A DNA stretch of 64,000 nucleotides from JALYOC01 sp036675345 (GTDB lineage Bacteria; Myxococcota; Myxococcia; Myxococcales; Myxococcaceae). The translations under genes were made by a program, and so were the position numbers. Below, piece after piece: positions 33,283 to 41,932 of this stretch (position 1 is the stretch's first letter; the number at the start of each line of letters is the position of its first letter). The notes below the pieces were generated by a model that ran no database searches, was not told where the DNA came from, and saw nothing but the letters and a program-made list of their open reading frames with translations. The DNA lies in contig JAKFFE010000033.1 in the NCBI GenBank assembly GCA_036675345.1, positions 1 through 64,000 of the forward strand, written 5' to 3'.

Positions 33283-33343
33283 CAAAGTGCTCTTCAGGGG
33301 GTGTTTCATGCACCCACTCATACGGCCGGCCTGGACACTTCGA

Positions 33344-33373
33344 ATATTAGGAAATATGCGTATCACGGTACGC
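33344..33373. promoter_or_regulatory. two inverted repeats in the LysR divergent region
   Basis: ATATT-AGGA-AATAT (33344-33357) and GCGTA-TCACGG-TACGC (33358-33373) lie end to end, in an AT-rich patch unlike the surrounding DNA. LysR regulators bind such imperfect dyads between divergent genes, usually repressing their own gene. These are the best operator candidates in the window. Confidence 0.55.
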
Positions 33374-33390
33374 AAAAAGCGAGGTTTGCA

Positions 33391-34332
33391 ATGGAGTGGC
33401 TCAACTATCACCACCTGCTCTACTTCTGGGCCGTGGCCCGGTACGGCAGCGTGGTCCGGGCCAGCGCCGAGCTGCGGCTGGCCCAGCCCACCCTCAGCGG
33501 GCAGATCCGTCGGCTGGAGCACGTGCTGGGGGTGAAGCTGTTCAACCGGGTGGGGCGGAACCTGGTGCTGACCGACGAGGGGCGGAACGTGTTCCGCTAC
33601 GCCGACGAGATCTTCTCCATCGGGCAGGACCTGATGGGCTCACTCAAGGGGCGGACCACCACCCGGCCGCTGCGGCTGACGGTGGGGGTGTCGGACGCGG
33701 TCCCCAAGGTGCTGGTGCAGAAGCTGCTGGAGCCGGCCTTCCACATCGACAAGCCGGTGCACCTGATCTGCCGCGAGGACCGGGTGGTGGAGGACTTCCT
33801 GGGGCAGCTGGCGGGCCAGGAGGTGGATCTGGTGCTGACGGACCGGCCGCTGGGGCCGGGGATCCAGGTCCAGGCCTTCAACCATGAACTGGGCGAGTCC
33901 GGCACCACCTTCATGGCCAGCGAGGCACTGGCCAAGACCTGCCGCACCGGGTTTCCGCGGTCGCTCAACGGCGTCCCCTGTCTGCTGCCGGGCGCGCACG
34001 CCACCGTCCGGCGCGCGCTGGACCAGTGGTTCGAGGTCAACAACGTCCATCCGGCGGTGGTGGCCGAGTTCGACGACACCGCCTTGATGTACGCGTTCGG
34101 AGAAGAGGGAACGGGGATCTTCCCCGCGCCCTCGGTCTTCGAAGACGAGTACCGGCGCCGGTACGGGGTCCAGGTGGTGGGCCGGTTGGAGAACGTCCGG
34201 CAGCACTTCTACGCCATCTCGGTGGACCGCCGGATCCAGCATCCGGCGGTGGCGGCGATCGTCAATGCGGCGCGGCAGGAGATCTTCACCAAGAAGAAGC
34301 GGGCCAAGCCGCGCGCCCGCAAGAAGGCGTAG
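33391..34332 (+). CDS. LysR-family regulator, NhaR-like
   Basis: A 313-residue LysR regulator. The N-terminal winged helix reads MEWLNYHHLLYFWAVARYGSVVRASAELRLAQPTLSGQIRRLEHVLGVKLFNRVGR, matching NhaR, which also begins with YHHLLYFW. A linker helix precedes the effector domain (LTVGVSDAVPKVLVQKLLEPA...). The tail ends in a Lys/Arg-rich KKKRAKPRARKKA extension. NhaR in E. coli responds to sodium and controls antiporter and envelope genes; the signal here is unknown because no antiporter adjoins. It is divergent from a small exported barrel-like gene with palindromes between. Confidence 0.93.
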   Translation: MEWLNYHHLLYFWAVARYGSVVRASAELRLAQPTLSGQIRRLEHVLGVKLFNRVGRNLVLTDEGRNVFRYADEIFSIGQDLMGSLKGRTTTRPLRLTVGVSDAVPKVLVQKLLEPAFHIDKPVHLICREDRVVEDFLGQLAGQEVDLVLTDRPLGPGIQVQAFNHELGESGTTFMASEALAKTCRTGFPRSLNGVPCLLPGAHATVRRALDQWFEVNNVHPAVVAEFDDTALMYAFGEEGTGIFPAPSVFEDEYRRRYGVQVVGRLENVRQHFYAISVDRRIQHPAVAAIVNAARQEIFTKKKRAKPRARKKA

Positions 34333-34556
34333 AGGACACCACGCAGGGATGAGTCGCGTTCCCGGGACACGCGGCGCGTCACCCCTTCCTCGGCAACTTC
34401 CCGGCGCCAGGCGGGGCCGTTCCCGGCGAGGCTCAATGCCTTCGGCCGTGGACGACCGCCCGTCGCCTTCGAACAATGGGGGTTTGTCTTGACTTGCCGC
34501 TATCGCTGCTCTTGATTGGCCCCGCGCCCCCTCTGGGCGCACTGGGGGGAAGAGCA
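34333..34556 (+). promoter_or_regulatory. intergenic region with -35-like element before the kelch gene
   Basis: These 224 bases hold no gene. TTGACT at 34489-34494 is a good -35 match, followed after 16 bases by the weak -10 candidate CTTGAT at 34511-34516. A GGGGGGAAGAG purine stretch just before ATG 34557 is the ribosome site. Confidence 0.4.
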
Positions 34557-37472
34557 ATGAGGCGATTCTGTCTGATGGCAGCGGCGGTGCTGACTGCCTG
34601 TGGTTCGAGTTCCTTCGAAGAAGACTCCGCGTTGGCGACCGCGACGAGCGCACTCAGCGGCTTCACCTCGCCGACCAAGAGCAGCCATCAGTATCCAAAC
34701 ATGGTCCTGCTGGCGGACGGCCGCGCGCTCGTCGCGGACCAGTCGTCCGAGACGTTCGATCCGGCGACGGGTCTCTGGTCGTTGACGGGCCCGCTCAACG
34801 AGCCTCGCTACTTTGCGGCGCTGGTGCGGTTGGATGACGGGCGGGTCCTGGCGTCAGGAGGGATGAACCGCGCCTCGGCCGAGATCTTCGATCCCCAGAC
34901 CAACGCCTGGACCCCGACCGCGTCGATGACCGTGCCTCGGGACCGGCCGCGCGCGGTGAAGCTCGCCGATGGGCGGGTGCTGATGGTGGGCGGACTGAAC
35001 GTCTACTCGCCGGCGGAACTGTTCGACCCGGTGACCGGGACCTGGACCCAGACCGCCCAGCCCTCGTACCAACTGGATGGACCCGGCACGCTGCTGCCCG
35101 ACGGGCGCGCGCTGTTCGTCACCTACTCCAAGCCAGAGCTGTATGACCCCAACACCGGCAGCTTCAGCCAACTGAACGTCACCGACGCTGGCCGCCTGTA
35201 CCACACCGAAGTGCTGCTGGACTCGGGCAAGGTCCTGCTCGCTGGCGGGACCAATGCCACCAGCCAGCTGTTCGATCCTGCGACGAACACCTTCTCGCTC
35301 ACCGGGGCGATGACCCATCCAAAGCGGTGGCACGCGGCCTCCGCCAAGCTGTCGGATGGGACCGTGATCGTCGCCGGCGGCTACAACGAGGCCGGGGCCA
35401 CGCTGGGCTCCATCGAACGGTACGATCCGTCCACTGGGACCTGGAGCGACGCGGGGAACCTCCTCCGCAGCCGCGAATATTCGGTCGCCGCCCAATTGGG
35501 CAACGGCGAGGTCCTGGTCGTGGGAGGCGGTTACCGGCAGGACTCCGCGGTGGTGACCATCAACCCCTCTCAGGTCGCGGAGCTTGTTTCCACCGGGTCC
35601 TGTGTTCCCCAGACCTGTGGAGGCCTGGGCGCGGCCTGTGGCGCGGTGGCCGATGGTTGCGGAGGCACACTGGAGTGCGGTGGCTGCGCGCCCGGCTCCA
35701 CCTGCCAACCCAACAACACCTGCCAGGCCGACTGTGTCCCCACGACGTGCGAGTCCCAGGGACGAGGGTGCGGCACGACCAGCGACGGCTGTGGAACCAC
35801 CCTTCAATGTGGCAGCTGCGCGAGCGGAGAGATCTGCACCGCCGCGGGCGCCTGCGTCCTTTCGCCGGGCATGGCGTCGTACGATTCCACCCACCAGGTC
35901 CCCGGATGCATCGGGGAGCAGAACAGCTGCGACTCCGGCGCGCTCCTGACCGGCCGGGCGCAGCTGGGGCCCGAGGCGAATGCGCCCAACACCCTCGACG
36001 ACAGCTGCGCGGACGGCATCGGCGGCTCGTTCCATGGTGACGAGTCACTCGATCGGCTCAAGGTGAGCTCGGTGAACGGCGGGCCCCTGCGCTCCGGTCA
36101 ACGGGCGAGGGTGGAGGCCACGGTGTGGGCGTTCTCGGGCTACGGCTCGGACAAGCTCGACCTCTACTCGACGGCTGACCTCGCAAACCGGAACTGGGTG
36201 CTGATCGGAACCCTCACCCCGGGCCGCGCTGGCGCCCAGGTCCTATCGGCCGAGTACACGCTGCCCTTCGGTTCCCAGCAGGCCATCCGCGGCGTCTTCC
36301 GCTACGGCGGCAGCGCCGGGCCCTGTGTGAGCGGCCCCTTCAACGACCATGACGACCTCTCCTTCAACGTGATCGTGCCGGAGGACACCGCCCCGCCGAC
36401 GGTCGCCATCACCGCTCCCGCCCCAGCGGTGACAGTGAGTGGAATGGTGACGCTGATGGCCAACGCCTCGGACGACGTGGGCGTGGCCCGCGTTGAGTTC
36501 TACATCCGCCCGAACCGCGTGGGTTCCTCTGACTCTCTGATCGGCAGCGACGCCTCGGCTCCCTTCTCGGTGGTCTGGAATACGACCCAGGCTCCTGCCG
36601 CGAGTTCCTACGTCCTCACCGCCCGGGCGTTCGACTTCAGCGGGAAGTCTTCCACCAGTGCGCCTCAGGTCCAGGTGGTCGACAACACGCCCCCGGAAGT
36701 GAAGATCACCACGCCCACCGATGGTGCCACCGTGTCCGGAATCGTGACCGTCCAGGCCACGGCGTCCGACTACTCAGGGGTCAAGAACGTCCGGTATGCG
36801 ATCTCCGGGAAGTACCTGGGTGCCCCGACCGCGTCTCCCTACACCGTGAGCTTCGGGACGGAGGGGCTCGCGGCTGGCCCCCACCCGCTCACCGCCACCG
36901 CCACCGACTGGAAGGGCAACACCAGGACCGTCTCGATCACCCTCTGGATTGCCACCCCGGGTTCCTCGACCGCCGTCTACAGTTCGAGCTGGGGGGCACC
37001 TGCCTGTTCCGCCATCGGCGCAACCTGCGACTCGGGAACGCTCCTCAACGGCCGCGCTCAGCTCGGTCCGGAGGTGAACGCCCCGAACACCCTGTCGGGC
37101 AGCAGCTGTATGGATGGGACCAGCGGTGCGTACCACCAGGATGAGTCGATCGACCGGGTGGTGATCCAGTCCATGGACAGTGGACCGCTTCGGGTGGGTG
37201 CACAGGCACGGGTCTCGGCGACGGTTTGGGCGTTCAACGGGACGGACGTGCTTGATGTCTACGTCGCCGCCTCGGCGAGCTTCCCCACCTGGACGTGGGT
37301 GGGCTCCGTGAATGCCGCCGGCTCCGGCGCCCAGACTCTCTCCGTCACCTACACGCTACCCACCGGCTCGATGCAGGCGGTGCGCACCGTGTTCCGTTAC
37401 GGCGGATCGCCCTTGCCGTGTCCGACCGGTTCCTTTGACGACAAGGACGATCTGGTGTTCGCGGTGCAGTAG
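34557..37472 (+). CDS. large surface lipoprotein: kelch repeats, Cys repeats, Ig-like and duplicated C-terminal domains
   Basis: A 971-residue lipoprotein with lipobox LTAC. Residues of about 35-360 contain about six kelch-type blades with DGRVL..GG and FDP.TGTW motifs. Two myxobacterial-type Cys repeats follow (CVPQTCGGLGAACGAVADGC and CVPTTCESQGRGCGTTSDGC). A ~155-residue domain occurs twice, at about 440-605 and 800-971 (RAQLGPEANAPNTL and RAQLGPEVNAPNTL). Between the copies lie two Ig-like domains beginning DTAPPTVAITAPAP and NTPPEVKITTPTDGA. ATG 34557 directly precedes the signal peptide. Kelch/Ig surface proteins often bind glycans or partner cells. Its codon choice looks less extreme than that of neighbours, which could mean recent transfer. 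Confidence 0.88.
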   Translation: MRRFCLMAAAVLTACGSSSFEEDSALATATSALSGFTSPTKSSHQYPNMVLLADGRALVADQSSETFDPATGLWSLTGPLNEPRYFAALVRLDDGRVLASGGMNRASAEIFDPQTNAWTPTASMTVPRDRPRAVKLADGRVLMVGGLNVYSPAELFDPVTGTWTQTAQPSYQLDGPGTLLPDGRALFVTYSKPELYDPNTGSFSQLNVTDAGRLYHTEVLLDSGKVLLAGGTNATSQLFDPATNTFSLTGAMTHPKRWHAASAKLSDGTVIVAGGYNEAGATLGSIERYDPSTGTWSDAGNLLRSREYSVAAQLGNGEVLVVGGGYRQDSAVVTINPSQVAELVSTGSCVPQTCGGLGAACGAVADGCGGTLECGGCAPGSTCQPNNTCQADCVPTTCESQGRGCGTTSDGCGTTLQCGSCASGEICTAAGACVLSPGMASYDSTHQVPGCIGEQNSCDSGALLTGRAQLGPEANAPNTLDDSCADGIGGSFHGDESLDRLKVSSVNGGPLRSGQRARVEATVWAFSGYGSDKLDLYSTADLANRNWVLIGTLTPGRAGAQVLSAEYTLPFGSQQAIRGVFRYGGSAGPCVSGPFNDHDDLSFNVIVPEDTAPPTVAITAPAPAVTVSGMVTLMANASDDVGVARVEFYIRPNRVGSSDSLIGSDASAPFSVVWNTTQAPAASSYVLTARAFDFSGKSSTSAPQVQVVDNTPPEVKITTPTDGATVSGIVTVQATASDYSGVKNVRYAISGKYLGAPTASPYTVSFGTEGLAAGPHPLTATATDWKGNTRTVSITLWIATPGSSTAVYSSSWGAPACSAIGATCDSGTLLNGRAQLGPEVNAPNTLSGSSCMDGTSGAYHQDESIDRVVIQSMDSGPLRVGAQARVSATVWAFNGTDVLDVYVAASASFPTWTWVGSVNAAGSGAQTLSVTYTLPTGSMQAVRTVFRYGGSPLPCPTGSFDDKDDLVFAVQ

Positions 37473-37482
37473 CGCCACCACC

Positions 37483-37537
37483 GCCTGGGGCCTGGAGGAG
37501 ATCGGCCGGAGCCCACCGCTCTGGCCATCCCCCAGGC
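37483..37537. terminator. compound hairpin between convergent genes
   Basis: GCCTGGGG (37483-37490) pairs with CCCCAGGC (37530-37537). Inside it GGCCGGAGC (37504-37512) pairs with GCTCTGGCC (37518-37526), with one mismatch (G:U in RNA) and a five-base loop. The structure sits between the kelch lipoprotein and the aminotransferase gene and could stop both transcripts. Confidence 0.5.
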
Positions 37538-37548
37538 CCGCGGGTCGC

Positions 37549-38934
37549 TCAGCCCTCGAAAGCGGCGTCGGTCAGCTCCAGCCCGCGGTCGATGATCTCG
37601 AAGCCCTCCTTCAGCTGGGCCTCGGTGATGCACAGCGGCGGGTTGCAGGTGAACGACGCCCAGCGGGAGAAGGTGAACAGCCCGTTGTCGCGGAAGAACC
37701 CGGCCAGCTTGTTCATCGCCGGGTGGCTGCCGTTGTAGGGGGCCAGCGGCTCGTTCTTGCTGTTCTTGCGCAGGTCCACCATCCCGAACAGCCCGATGCA
37801 GCGGCCCTCCGCCACCGAGGGGTGCTTGGCCTTCAGCCGGTCCATCTCGCTGCGCATCACCTTCTCCAGCCGCGCCGCGTTCTCCACCAGCTTCTCGTCG
37901 CGCATCACGTGCAGCACCGCCTCCGCGGTGGCCAGCCCGACCGGATGCGAGTTGTAGGTCAGCCCGCCCCAGAACACGTTCTTCTGGAAGTGCTCGTGGA
38001 TGGCGGCGGTCATCCCCACCGCGCCCAGCGGGAAGTAGCTGGAGGTCAGCCCCTTGGCCAGGGTCACCAGGTCCGGGGTGACGTCGAAGTGCTCGTAGGC
38101 CAGCATCTTCCCGGTGCGCCCCATCCCGGCCATCACCTCATCGCAGATCAGCAGGATCCCGTGCTTGTCCAGCAGCTTGCGCAGCCCGGCGAACCAGCCC
38201 TTGGGCGGCACCAGCACCCCGTTGGTTCCGGTGACTGTCTCCACGATCATCGCGGCGATGTTGTGGCCGCCCTCGTACTGGATGGTCTCCTCCAGGTAGC
38301 GCAGGTTCGCCTCGGTCCGCTCCTCGTCGGTGTCCCCGAACGAGTAGCTGTACGGCTGGGGATCCATCACGTGGATGATCCCCGGCGGGCCCGGCTCGCT
38401 GGGCCAGCGGCGCGGATCACCGGTGAGCTGCATGGTGAGGTTGGTGCCCCCGTGGTAGCTGCGGTAACGGGCCAGGATCTTGGAGCGGCCGGTGTAGAGG
38501 CGCGCCATCTTGATCGCGTTCTCGTTCGCCTCCGCGCCGCCGAGGGTGAAGAAGAAGGACTGCATCCCCGGCACCAGCTCCGAGAGCAGCTTCCCCAGCC
38601 GGGCCCGCACCTGGGTGGCGGTCTGCGGGTAGACGAAGATCAGCTCGTCCAGCTGCCGCTTCATCGCCGCGATCACCTGGGGGTGCGCGTGGCCGATCAG
38701 CACGCTCATCAGCTGGCTGTTGAAGTCCAGGATCCGCTTCCCCTCCGGGGTGTACAGGTACACCCCCTCGGCGCGGGCGATCGGCAGCGGGCTGACCGTG
38801 TTCCCCGCGGCCCAGGTGTAGAGGGTGTGCTCCTTGCAGTCCCGCACCATCTGCTCGGTGGACATCGGGCTCTGCGCGTAGGGGTGGGGATAGCCGAGGT
38901 ACTGCGAGGCGCGCTCGTCGTTGGGCATGGTCAT
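37549..38934 (-). CDS. class III aminotransferase, probable beta-alanine transaminase
   Basis: A 461-residue PLP enzyme of the class III (omega-amino acid) family. Marks are GGAEANENAIKMARLYTGR, SYHGGTNLTMQLTGDPRRW, GILLICDEVMAGMGRTG and TLAKGLTSSYFPLGAV with the Schiff-base Lys, plus NSHPVGLATAEAVL. Next to pyrimidine degradation genes, it most likely moves the amino group of beta-alanine (or beta-aminoisobutyrate) to a keto acid, giving malonate (or methylmalonate) semialdehyde. It is the last gene of the minus arm, six bases after the semialdehyde dehydrogenase. A second ATG two codons in (38928) is also possible. Confidence 0.92.
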   Translation of the reverse strand: MTMPNDERASQYLGYPHPYAQSPMSTEQMVRDCKEHTLYTWAAGNTVSPLPIARAEGVYLYTPEGKRILDFNSQLMSVLIGHAHPQVIAAMKRQLDELIFVYPQTATQVRARLGKLLSELVPGMQSFFFTLGGAEANENAIKMARLYTGRSKILARYRSYHGGTNLTMQLTGDPRRWPSEPGPPGIIHVMDPQPYSYSFGDTDEERTEANLRYLEETIQYEGGHNIAAMIVETVTGTNGVLVPPKGWFAGLRKLLDKHGILLICDEVMAGMGRTGKMLAYEHFDVTPDLVTLAKGLTSSYFPLGAVGMTAAIHEHFQKNVFWGGLTYNSHPVGLATAEAVLHVMRDEKLVENAARLEKVMRSEMDRLKAKHPSVAEGRCIGLFGMVDLRKNSKNEPLAPYNGSHPAMNKLAGFFRDNGLFTFSRWASFTCNPPLCITEAQLKEGFEIIDRGLELTDAAFEG

Positions 38935-38940
38935 CTCTCC

Positions 38941-40449
38941 TCAGCTCATCCAGCTGGCGTCGGAAGCGGCGGCCCACTTCTCGGTGATCTTCTTCGGCCG
39001 GCTCCAGAAGCGGAACCCGTCGTGGCCGGTGAGGTCCCCGTGCCCGAACTTGGAGTTGTTGAAGCCGCCGAAGCTGAAGGGTTCACGCGGGACCGGCACC
39101 CCGACGTTGATCCCCACCATCCCCGCCTCCAGGCGGTCCACCGCCAGCCGCGCCACGCTGCCGCGGGTGGTGAAGATGGCCGCGCCGTTGGCGTAGTAGC
39201 TCTTGTTCTGCAGCTGCAGCGCCGCCTCCAGGGTGGGCACCCGGACGATGGACAGCACCGGCCCGAAGATCTCCTCGCAGCCGGCCGGCATCTCCGGGGT
39301 GACCTGATCAAGGACGGTGGGGCCCAGGAAGTGTCCGCCCTCCCCTCCCGCCGGCTTCCCGCCGCGGCCGTCCACCAGCACCTTGGCGCCCCGCTTCTCG
39401 GCGTCGTCGATGTAGCCCCTGATCCGCTCGCGGGAGGCGGCGCTGATGATGCTGCCCATGTCCTCCCCGACGCGGATCTTCCGCACCTGCGCGGCGATGG
39501 CGTCGATGATCGGCTGCACCTCTCCCACCGCCACCATCAGCGAGGAGGCCATGCAGCGCTGGCCGGCGCAGCCGTAGGAGGAGGCCACCACGTTGCTGGA
39601 GGTCAGCTCCAGGTCCGCGTCCGGCACCACGATCACGTGGTTCTTGGCGCCCCCCAGACACAGCATCCGCTTCCCCAGCGCCGAACCCCGCGCGTAGAGG
39701 ATCTTCGCCACCTTGGTGGACCCCACGAAGCCCACCGCCTTGATCTCCGGGTGGTCGACGATCGCCTCCACCGCCTCCCGCTGGCCGTTGACCACGTTGA
39801 ACAGCCCGTCCGGCAGCCCGGCCTGCTGCAGCAGCTGGGCGATCCGCATCGCCCCGTAGGGCACCTGCTCGGAGGGCTTGAGGATGAAGGCGTTGCCGGC
39901 CATCAGCGCGTTGGGGACCATCCACAGCGGCACCATCACCGGGAAGTTGAAGGGGACGATCCCCGCCACCACCCCCAGCGGCTCATGGACGGTGCGGCAG
40001 TTCACCCCGCGGCTGACGTCCAGCTGCCCGCCGTCGGCCAGCATGTGCAGCGAGGCGGCGTACTCCACGCACTCGATGCCCTTCTCCACGTCGCCCTTGC
40101 CCTCGGGGAAGGTCTTGCCGTTCTCGTGGGAGACCAGCCAGGCCAGCTCCTCCAGGTTCTTCTCCAGCAGCACCTTGAACCGGTACAGCACCTGGGCCCG
40201 CTCGCGCATCGGGGTGGCGCGCCACGCGGGATACGCCTGCTTGGCGACCTCCACCGCGGTGGCCACGTCGGCGGCGGTGGAGAGGGTCATCTTCCCCATC
40301 GCCTTGCCGTGGCGGGGGTTCTCCACCGGCAGCCAGCCGCCGCCGGACCCCTCCCTCCACTGCCCGCCGATCCAGTTGTGGATGGGCGCGTACTCGGTGA
40401 ACTCATAGCCGCGCGCGGAAAAGCCTGCGGGCTCGATTGGCCTCTGCAT
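38941..40449 (-). CDS. mmsA: CoA-acylating (methyl)malonate-semialdehyde dehydrogenase
   Basis: A 502-residue aldehyde dehydrogenase with MmsA/IolA features: PVENPRHGKAMGKM near the start, VPFNFPVMVPLWMVPNALMAGNAFILKPSEQVP and the catalytic Cys in SYGCAGQRCMASS. FIGS-like VGFVGSTKVAKILYARG marks the NAD site. The end carries FSFGGFNNSKFGHGDLTGHDGFRFWSRPKKITEKW. The enzyme converts malonate semialdehyde to acetyl-CoA and methylmalonate semialdehyde to propionyl-CoA, releasing carbon dioxide. In this cluster it completes uracil and thymine catabolism. It starts 44 bases after dihydropyrimidinase. Confidence 0.95.
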   Translation of the reverse strand: MQRPIEPAGFSARGYEFTEYAPIHNWIGGQWREGSGGGWLPVENPRHGKAMGKMTLSTAADVATAVEVAKQAYPAWRATPMRERAQVLYRFKVLLEKNLEELAWLVSHENGKTFPEGKGDVEKGIECVEYAASLHMLADGGQLDVSRGVNCRTVHEPLGVVAGIVPFNFPVMVPLWMVPNALMAGNAFILKPSEQVPYGAMRIAQLLQQAGLPDGLFNVVNGQREAVEAIVDHPEIKAVGFVGSTKVAKILYARGSALGKRMLCLGGAKNHVIVVPDADLELTSSNVVASSYGCAGQRCMASSLMVAVGEVQPIIDAIAAQVRKIRVGEDMGSIISAASRERIRGYIDDAEKRGAKVLVDGRGGKPAGGEGGHFLGPTVLDQVTPEMPAGCEEIFGPVLSIVRVPTLEAALQLQNKSYYANGAAIFTTRGSVARLAVDRLEAGMVGINVGVPVPREPFSFGGFNNSKFGHGDLTGHDGFRFWSRPKKITEKWAAASDASWMS

Positions 40450-40493
40450 GGGGTGCTCCTTGAAGTGAGAAGTCTGGAAAAGAGGAGAAGCGA

Positions 40494-41906
40494 TCAGCTG
40501 CGCTTCAGATAGCGACCGGCGCCACGTTCCACCCGCAGGTCGCCGTCGTGCCACTGCACCCGCCCGTTGACGATGGTGGTGGAGACCTTCCCGGTCAGCG
40601 GGAAGCCTTCGAAGATGCTCCGGTCCACCCGGTGGTGGTGGGTCTTGGCGGAGATCACCTGGCCGGTGGCCTTCGGATCGTAGAGCACCAGATCCGCGTC
40701 CGCCCCGGGTGCGATGGAGCCCTTGCGCGGATAGAGGTTGAAGATCTTCGCCGCCTGGGTGGAGGTGACGTCCACGAACTGCTGGAGGGAGATCCGTCCG
40801 GTGGCCACCCCGTAGGTGTACATCAGCGCCATCCGGTTCTCGATCCCCGCCGCGCCGTTGGGGATCTTCCGGAAGTCGCTCTTGCCGGCGATCTTCTGGT
40901 CTTCCTGCCGGAACGGGCAGTGGTCGGTGGCCACGGTCTGGATCGCGCCCGAGGCCAGCGCGTTCCACAGGTACTCCTGGTGCCCCTTGGGACGGATCGG
41001 CGGGCTCATCACATAGGCCGCGCCCTCGAAGTCCGGCTTCTCGTAGACCGAGTCATCCAGCAATAGGTACTGGGGGCAGGTCTCCACCAGCACCCGCTGG
41101 CCCTCCTGCCGCGCCCGGTACACCGCGTCCATCGACTCTTTGGCGGTGAGGTGGACGATGTACACCGGCTGGGCCTCCCGGGCGTCGGCGGTGTGGCCGT
41201 TCCGGGCGTCACCGGCGGCGCGGGCCAGCTGGATCACCCGGTTGGTGGCCTCCCCCTCCAGGTAGGAGGGCCGGCTCCGGGCGTGCCACTTCGGCTCGGT
41301 GAGGCCGCGCTCCACCAGACGGTTCTGCAGCGCCACCACCGCGTCCCCGTGCTCGCAGTGGGCGGTGACCAGCGCGCCCAGATCGTGCGCGGCGTCCAGC
41401 ACCCCCACCAGCTCCACGTCGTCCACGCCGATCGCGCCGCGGTACGCCATGAAGATCTTGAAGGACTGGATGCCGTCGTTCTCAAAGACGTGCTTCATCT
41501 CCGCGCGGACCTGGTCGTTGAACCAGGTGACCGCCATGTGGAACCCGTAGTCGGCGCAGGCCTTCTGGGCGTTGTTCATCCAGAAGTCCCGGGCCTCCAG
41601 CAGGCTCTGGTTCCGGTTGGGGATGATGAAGTCCAGGATGGTGGTGGTGCCGCCCGCCACCCCCGCCGCGGTGCCGGTGAAGAAGTCGTCCGCGCTCACC
41701 GTGCCCATGAAGGGCAGCTCCATGTGGGTGTGGGCGTCGATCCCGCCGGGGAACACGTACTGCCCCGACGCATCCACCACCTGGGTGCCGGCGGGGACGT
41801 CCAGGCCCTTACCCACCGCCTGGATCACCCCGCCCTCCACCAGCACATCCGCGACGCGCTGGTCCGACGAGGTGACCACTGTGCCGTTACGAACCACGAG
41901 AGCCAT
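40494..41906 (-). CDS. hydA: dihydropyrimidinase (D-hydantoinase type)
   Basis: A 470-residue amidohydrolase. Metal-site residues appear in order: GGIDAHTHMELPFMG, the carboxylated Lys in SFKIFMAYRG, ALVTAHCEHGD, PVYIVHLTAKES and TVATDHCPF. The C-terminal LVLYDPKATGQVISAKTHHHRVDRSIFEGFPLTGK is typical for the family. It opens the ring of dihydrouracil or dihydrothymine to N-carbamoyl-beta-amino acid, and related enzymes use hydantoins. It follows beta-ureidopropionase by 26 bases in the minus arm of the pyrimidine cluster. The ATG at 41906 gives the natural family start LVVRNGTVVTS. Confidence 0.96.
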   Translation of the reverse strand: MALVVRNGTVVTSSDQRVADVLVEGGVIQAVGKGLDVPAGTQVVDASGQYVFPGGIDAHTHMELPFMGTVSADDFFTGTAAGVAGGTTTILDFIIPNRNQSLLEARDFWMNNAQKACADYGFHMAVTWFNDQVRAEMKHVFENDGIQSFKIFMAYRGAIGVDDVELVGVLDAAHDLGALVTAHCEHGDAVVALQNRLVERGLTEPKWHARSRPSYLEGEATNRVIQLARAAGDARNGHTADAREAQPVYIVHLTAKESMDAVYRARQEGQRVLVETCPQYLLLDDSVYEKPDFEGAAYVMSPPIRPKGHQEYLWNALASGAIQTVATDHCPFRQEDQKIAGKSDFRKIPNGAAGIENRMALMYTYGVATGRISLQQFVDVTSTQAAKIFNLYPRKGSIAPGADADLVLYDPKATGQVISAKTHHHRVDRSIFEGFPLTGKVSTTIVNGRVQWHDGDLRVERGAGRYLKRS

Positions 41907-41932
41907 GCGGTGCAGCCTCCGACGAGAGGGGA

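Noticed and set aside
37312..40512. Long plus-strand frame antisense to aminotransferase and semialdehyde dehydrogenase
   Set aside because: No recognisable domain, and the opposite strand encodes two clear enzymes.
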